NCBI GenBank assembly: GCA_002501845.1
Contig: DAOL01000056.1
Coordinates: 1 to 9,265 of the forward strand
Reading direction: 5' to 3'
DNA length: 9,265 nt
Source of the DNA: Nitrososphaera sp. UBA217
GTDB taxonomy: Archaea; Thermoproteota; Nitrososphaeria; Nitrososphaerales; Nitrososphaeraceae
In this document: positions 5,602-9,265 of the stretch, in pieces
Layout: each line of letters opens with the position of its first letter
Numbering within the stretch: the first letter of the stretch is position 1
Notes under the pieces: generated by a model
Told to the model about the DNA's origin: nothing
What the model saw: only the letters and a program-made list of their open reading frames with translations
Database searches by the model: none
Program-made: the position numbers and the translations under genes

Positions 5602-7400
5602 TGGTAGCAAAAGGGAGAATTGTCTGGGTTAGCGGCCCGGCAGTCAAGGCAGACGGCATGTCTGCAGCAAAGATGTACGAAACAGTTGAGGTGGGCGAAT
5701 CAAAGCTCATCGGCGAAGTCATCAGGTTAACCGGCGATGTGGCATTTATTCAGGTCTATGAATCAACGTCCGGACTAAAGCCAGGCGAGCCCGTCGTTGG
5801 CACCGGTCAACCACTTTCAGTTCTTTTGGGTCCGGGAATCATTGGCAAAATATACGACGGAATCCAGCGTCCATTGGACGAGATCGCGTCAAAGTCAGGT
5901 GCATTCATTAGCAGAGGCGTGGTCACAACCCCTGTGGACATGAAAAAGAAGTACAACTTCAAGCCCAGCGTAAAAAAAGGGGATCAGGTTGGCCCAGGAT
6001 CGATCCTGGGCACAGTGCAAGAAACTCCTTTGCTGACGCACAGCATTCTAGTCCCGCCAAACTATCCAGCCGGCAAGCTGACTGATATTGCAGGCGAAGG
6101 CGACTATGACATCGAGCATGTCATCGCTACCACCGACAAGGGCGGCGAAAAGGTGTCGCTTAAAATGTATCACAAGTGGCCCGTGCGAAAGCCGAGGCCC
6201 TATGCCGAGCGTTACGACCCTACGGTCCCGCTGGTAACCGGCCAGCGCGTCATTGACACTTACTTCCCGATCGCAAAGGGAGGAACCGGCGCAATCCCCG
6301 GCGGCTTTGGCACCGGCAAAACTGTGACACTGCACCAGATTGCAAAATGGGCCGACTCCAAGGTGGTTGTATACATTGGCTGCGGCGAACGTGGCAATGA
6401 GATGACCGAAGTGCTCGTCGAGTTCCCACACCTTATCGATCCGCGCTCCAACAGGCCACTGATGGAGAGAACGGTGCTGGTCGCAAATACTAGCAACATG
6501 CCAGTGGCTGCAAGGGAAGCGTCAATCTATACAGGAGCTACTATGGCAGAATACTACCGCGACATGGGCTACGATGTTGTGCTTGTCGCCGACTCGACAA
6601 GCAGGTGGGCTGAGGCACTTCGCGAAATGTCGGGACGCCTTGAGGAGATGCCTGCAGAAGAAGGCTATCCATCGTACCTTGCGTCAAGGCTTGCAGAATT
6701 CTACGAAAGAGCAGGCAGGGTTAAGGCGCTTGGTTCACCGGATAGGGCAGGATCTGTCACGCTGATAGGCGCAGTGTCGCCCTCAGGCGCTGATTTCACA
6801 GAGCCAGTCACGACGCACACTATGAGGTTCATCAAGACGTTCTGGGCACTTGACACTAGGCTTGCGTATTCCAGGCACTATCCATCAATCAACTGGATGC
6901 TGTCCTACTCTGGCTACCTTGATAGTGTCAGCAAGTGGTGGCAGGAAAACGTCACGGGCGAATGGTACGACCTGAGGGCGGAGTCATACCACGTACTGCA
7001 AAGGGAAGACAAACTGAAAGAAATCGTGAGATTGCTTGGCCCCGAGGCGTTGCCAGACGAAGAAAAGCTGGTGCTTGAAGTCGCACGCATGATCAAGATC
7101 GGCATTTTGCAGCAAAACTCATTTGACAAAGTCGACACATACTGCAGCCCGCAAAAGCAGGTAAAGCTGGTCAAGCTCATGGTAAAGTTCTACAAGGAAG
7201 CGCAAAAGGCATTGAAGGCAGGAACTTCGCTCGCAGATATCAGGGCGATGCCGATAATTCCGGCAATGCTCAAGGCCAAGTTCGAGATACCGGAAGAACA
7301 ATTGGCAAAGCTTGAAGATCTAGACAGACAGATAGACGATCAATTCCGCAAGGCTGCAGAAGGCGCGGCAATGACAGAGGAGGCAAAGGTAGTTGCCTGA
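5601..7400 (+). CDS. atpA: A-type ATP synthase catalytic subunit A
   Basis: Catalytic nucleotide-binding subunit, three copies alternating with B in the head. At 599 residues it has the A/V-type length. An N-terminal beta barrel (about 1-75) is followed by the A-specific non-homologous insert (about 110-200), then the ATPase core. Walker A is GGFGTGKT at 234-241, with K240 and T241 contacting phosphates. The catalytic glutamate is E263 in GCGERGNE. Walker B ends at D331 in [11 protein letters not shown]. The C-terminal signature [19 protein letters not shown] is at 414-432, and a helical domain follows. GTG 5601 is set by the Shine-Dalgarno sequence 5 nt upstream. It overlaps atpE by 1 nt and atpB by 8 nt. 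The Walker A loop departs from the GPFGSGKT usual in archaeal A subunits, with glycine for proline and threonine for serine. A perfect 20-bp palindrome lies in the insert region at 5992-6011. Confidence 0.97.
   Translation: MVAKGRIVWVSGPAVKADGMSAAKMYETVEVGESKLIGEVIRLTGDVAFIQVYESTSGLKPGEPVVGTGQPLSVLLGPGIIGKIYDGIQRPLDEIASKSGAFISRGVVTTPVDMKKKYNFKPSVKKGDQVGPGSILGTVQETPLLTHSILVPPNYPAGKLTDIAGEGDYDIEHVIATTDKGGEKVSLKMYHKWPVRKPRPYAERYDPTVPLVTGQRVIDTYFPIAKGGTGAIPGGFGTGKTVTLHQIAKWADSKVVVYIGCGERGNEMTEVLVEFPHLIDPRSNRPLMERTVLVANTSNMPVAAREASIYTGATMAEYYRDMGYDVVLVADSTSRWAEALREMSGRLEEMPAEEGYPSYLASRLAEFYERAGRVKALGSPDRAGSVTLIGAVSPSGADFTEPVTTHTMRFIKTFWALDTRLAYSRHYPSINWMLSYSGYLDSVSKWWQENVTGEWYDLRAESYHVLQREDKLKEIVRLLGPEALPDEEKLVLEVARMIKIGILQQNSFDKVDTYCSPQKQVKLVKLMVKFYKEAQKALKAGTSLADIRAMPIIPAMLKAKFEIPEEQLAKLEDLDRQIDDQFRKAAEGAAMTEEAKVVA
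5992..6011. repeat. Perfect 20-bp palindrome inside atpA
   Basis: Two 10-base arms, GCCCAGGATC and GATCCTGGGC, meet without a spacer. The flanking bases (g on the left, a on the right) break the symmetry. It encodes part of the GPGSILG segment near residues 131-137 of subunit A. In RNA it could fold into a short GC-rich hairpin once about four central bases are left as a loop. In DNA it is a symmetric site. No function is assigned. Confidence 0.6.
7377..7383 (+). promoter_or_regulatory. Strong ribosome binding site of atpB
   Basis: GAGGAGG, near-ideal anti-Shine-Dalgarno complementarity, lies inside the last codons of atpA. A 9-nt spacer separates it from the TTG at 7393. It decides this unusual start codon, since no ATG lies near the expected N-terminus of subunit B. 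Confidence 0.75.
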
Positions 7401-8778
7401 AACGGTCGGGGTAGAGTACACAAAGGTGGCCGAGATCAAGGGCCCCCTGATGGTAATCGATGGCATAACGAAAGCATCATTTGACGAGCTGGTGGAGATC
7501 GAGACTGTAGATGGCGAGCGCAGACTCGGTAAAGTCCTTGAAGTGGGCTTTGGCAAGGCGATCGTTCAGGTGTTTGAAGGCACCACCGGCCTTTCAATTA
7601 CTGGAACAAAAGCAAAGTTCCTTGGCAAGACGATGGAGATGCCGGTTTCACAAGAATTGCTTGGCAGGGTGTTCGATGGCCTTGGAAGACCAAATGACAA
7701 CCTGCCTGACCCGATTGCTGACAAGTTCCTCGACGTTAACGGCGAGCCCATGAACCCGGAAAGGCGCGAATACCCGACATCGTTTATTCAAACGGGCGTT
7801 TCCGTAATTGATGGCATGTTGACCCTTGTAAGGGGACAGAAATTGCCGATATTTTCCGGCTCTGGCATGCCACACAACATCTTGGCGGCGCAGATTGCGC
7901 GTCAGGCGGCAGTAGTCGGAACAAAGGAAGACTTTGCCGTGGTGTTTGCTGCAATTGGCGTGCAATACTCAGAAGCGCAGTACTTCAAGCGCAGCTTGGA
8001 AGAATCTGGCGCACTCAGGCGCTCGGTGTTGTTCCTCAACCTTGCAGACGACCCGGCAATCGAAAGAATCATCACACCCAGAGTAGCGCTTACCGTGGCA
8101 GAATATTTGGCATTTGACCTTGGCATGCATGTGCTGGCAATACTGACGGACATGACCAACTATGCTGAAGCGCTCAGAGAGATAAGTGCGGCCAGGGAAG
8201 AGGTGCCAGGCAGGAAAGGCTACCCGGGTTACCTATACACCGATCTTGCAAACAATTACGAGCGCGCGGGCAGAATAAAGGGCAAGAATGGAAGCGTCAC
8301 ACAGGTGCCAATCCTATCGATGCCGGCAGACGACATCACCCACCCGATCCCTGACCTAACAGGCTACATCACAGAGGGTCAGATCGTGCTCGGGCGCGAC
8401 TTGTTCAGAAAGGGCATCTACCCACCGGTGGATGTATTGATGTCGCTTTCTAGGCTCATGAAGGACGGAGTGGGCGAAGGGAAAACTAGATCAGACCACA
8501 TGGAAGTCGGGAACCAGATGTATGACTGTTATTCAAGGGCGCAGGAGGTCAGGGCCCTTTCAGAAATTGTGGGCAGGGCAGGCCTTACAGGCGTCGACCT
8601 GAAGTACCTGGATGCAGGCGACATGTTCGAACAACACTTCCTGAAGCAGGCACCAGACGAGAACAGGGCGCTTGACGAAACTCTTGGCAGGGCTTGGGAC
8701 GTGTTGTCTAGCCTTCCAGAAGGAGAGCTGACCAAGATCAAGGAAAAGCACGTCAGGCAACACTACAAAGGCAAGTAG
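7393..8778 (+). CDS. atpB: A-type ATP synthase regulatory subunit B
   Basis: Non-catalytic nucleotide-binding partner of subunit A in the hexameric head. The 461-residue length is typical. The N-terminal barrel begins [19 protein letters not shown] (7-25). In place of a working Walker A there is the degenerate SGSGMPHN (155-162) characteristic of B subunits. Further family blocks are [14 protein letters not shown] (250-263), [21 protein letters not shown] (273-293), [10 protein letters not shown] (299-308) and [13 protein letters not shown] (321-333). The arginine finger that reaches the neighbouring catalytic site is R354 in SLSRLM. The TTG start at 7393 is supported by the strong Shine-Dalgarno sequence and by the N-terminal family match. 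The gene overlaps atpA by 8 nt, and atpD follows after 2 nt. The symbol follows archaeal naming, not bacterial F-type atpB. Confidence 0.97.
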   Translation: MPETVGVEYTKVAEIKGPLMVIDGITKASFDELVEIETVDGERRLGKVLEVGFGKAIVQVFEGTTGLSITGTKAKFLGKTMEMPVSQELLGRVFDGLGRPNDNLPDPIADKFLDVNGEPMNPERREYPTSFIQTGVSVIDGMLTLVRGQKLPIFSGSGMPHNILAAQIARQAAVVGTKEDFAVVFAAIGVQYSEAQYFKRSLEESGALRRSVLFLNLADDPAIERIITPRVALTVAEYLAFDLGMHVLAILTDMTNYAEALREISAAREEVPGRKGYPGYLYTDLANNYERAGRIKGKNGSVTQVPILSMPADDITHPIPDLTGYITEGQIVLGRDLFRKGIYPPVDVLMSLSRLMKDGVGEGKTRSDHMEVGNQMYDCYSRAQEVRALSEIVGRAGLTGVDLKYLDAGDMFEQHFLKQAPDENRALDETLGRAWDVLSSLPEGELTKIKEKHVRQHYKGK

Positions 8779-8780
8779 AA

Positions 8781-9265
8781 ATGTCGTTTGGAGGAAGGGT
8801 CAGCGCAACAAAGATCGAGCTGATCAAGATAAGGCGCTCGACGCAGGTAGCCAAGATGGTGCACAAGATCCTTGACGACAAGCGCGAAGTCTTGCTAAAG
8901 AAAATAGACGAGATGATTGAGGAAGCCAATAAGGCAAGGGAGGATATATGGACACCTCTTGGCGAGATATACACTGCCGTATACAACTCATACATGTCCC
9001 TTGGCACAGCTACCCTCGAAGCGGTTGCCGACTCGACTCCAAGCGTAATGGAAGTAGACGTCAACGTCAGGAGAATAGTCGATGTCAAGATACCGACGCT
9101 GCAGATAAAGACAAAAGGAGGCAGCCAGCTTTCCTACGGTTTTACAGAAACCAATGCCACCGTTGACAAGGCTGCCAAGCTCATCAAAAACATGTTGTCC
9201 GGAGTCTGCAAGGCAGCAGAATACGAGAACGCGATATTCAGCCTTGCAAAGGAGCTCGAGCGCAC
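8781..9265 (+). CDS. atpD: A-type ATP synthase subunit D (central stalk), 3' end beyond window
   Basis: Subunit D is the rotor shaft coupling ring rotation to the catalytic head. ATG at 8781 follows the atpB stop by 2 nt, and 161 complete codons remain before the sequence ends in an open frame. The full protein is usually about 200-215 residues, so roughly a quarter is missing. The N-terminal helix reads ATKIELIKIRRSTQVAKMVHKILDDKREVLLKKI (9-42), fitting the family pattern of a Thr-Lys/Arg start, a leucine-rich helix and an LL-K-KRD-type block. A middle segment NVRRIVDVKIPTLQI (95-109) matches the conserved turn before the second long helix, which begins around 127. The C-terminal arginine/asparagine-rich motif of the family would lie outside the window. 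No strong Shine-Dalgarno sequence precedes it, so it is probably coupled to atpB translation. Confidence 0.9.
   Translation, partial: MSFGGRVSATKIELIKIRRSTQVAKMVHKILDDKREVLLKKIDEMIEEANKAREDIWTPLGEIYTAVYNSYMSLGTATLEAVADSTPSVMEVDVNVRRIVDVKIPTLQIKTKGGSQLSYGFTETNATVDKAAKLIKNMLSGVCKAAEYENAIFSLAKELER

Noticed and set aside
6048..6431. 127-codon minus-strand frame
   Set aside because: It lies across the A-subunit insert and Walker A region, which is unquestionably coding on the plus strand.
7839..7880. Apparent loss of Walker A in AtpB (SGSGMPHN)
   Set aside because: B subunits of A/V-type ATPases normally have this degenerate loop, so it is not a defect.
1..9265. CRISPR arrays, tRNA or rRNA genes, insertion sequences or attachment sites
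   Set aside because: No regularly spaced repeats, cloverleaf-like segments, transposase motifs or terminal inverted repeats were seen by eye; the longest gene-free gap is under 100 bases.

Overview
The window looks like a chromosomal segment of an ammonia-oxidising thaumarchaeon, probably of the Nitrososphaera type. The basis is a run of archaeal proteins (A-type ATPase subunits, an archaeal RqcH/NEMF homologue, a class-I-fold CbiT, a Mut7-C nuclease with zinc ribbon), GC content that appears near 50%, frequent TTG/GTG starts, and TATA-like boxes about 26 nt upstream of first genes that seem to be leaderless. The lineage is an inference from protein style. No rRNA or other marker gene is present.

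Layout. Positions 1-860 (+): a beta-class amino-DNA methyltransferase whose 5' end lies at the window edge. Positions 850-1776 (-): a two-gene unit of a small three-helix membrane protein followed by CbiT of cobalamin synthesis. CbiT overlaps the methyltransferase tail to tail. Positions 1777-1863: a short divergent promoter region. Positions 1864-3825 (+): RqcH, the nascent-chain tailing factor of ribosome quality control. Positions 3849-4938 (+): a tandem-CBS/zinc-ribbon protein overlapping a Mut7-C PIN-like nuclease with its own zinc ribbon. Positions 4984-9265 (+): the A-type ATP synthase genes E, A, B and the 5' part of D, packed head to tail and continuing past the window.

How the genes work together. 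The ATPase subunits form the catalytic head (A, B), central stalk (D) and peripheral stalk (E) of one membrane machine. E and A overlap by one base, A and B by eight, and B and D are two bases apart. RqcH, the CBS protein and the nuclease lie in series. RqcH and the CBS gene each seem to have a promoter, and the nuclease is probably translated from the CBS transcript. No mobile element, CRISPR array, tRNA or rRNA was seen. No stretch over 300 bases lacks a gene.

The window is mostly housekeeping. The points most worth a second look are two Asp-to-Glu replacements at RqcH positions needed for tailing in yeast and bacteria, an unusual Walker A loop in AtpA, the RqcH/CBS/RNase neighbourhood, an E-A-B-D order without C and F, and a perfect 20-bp palindrome inside atpA.
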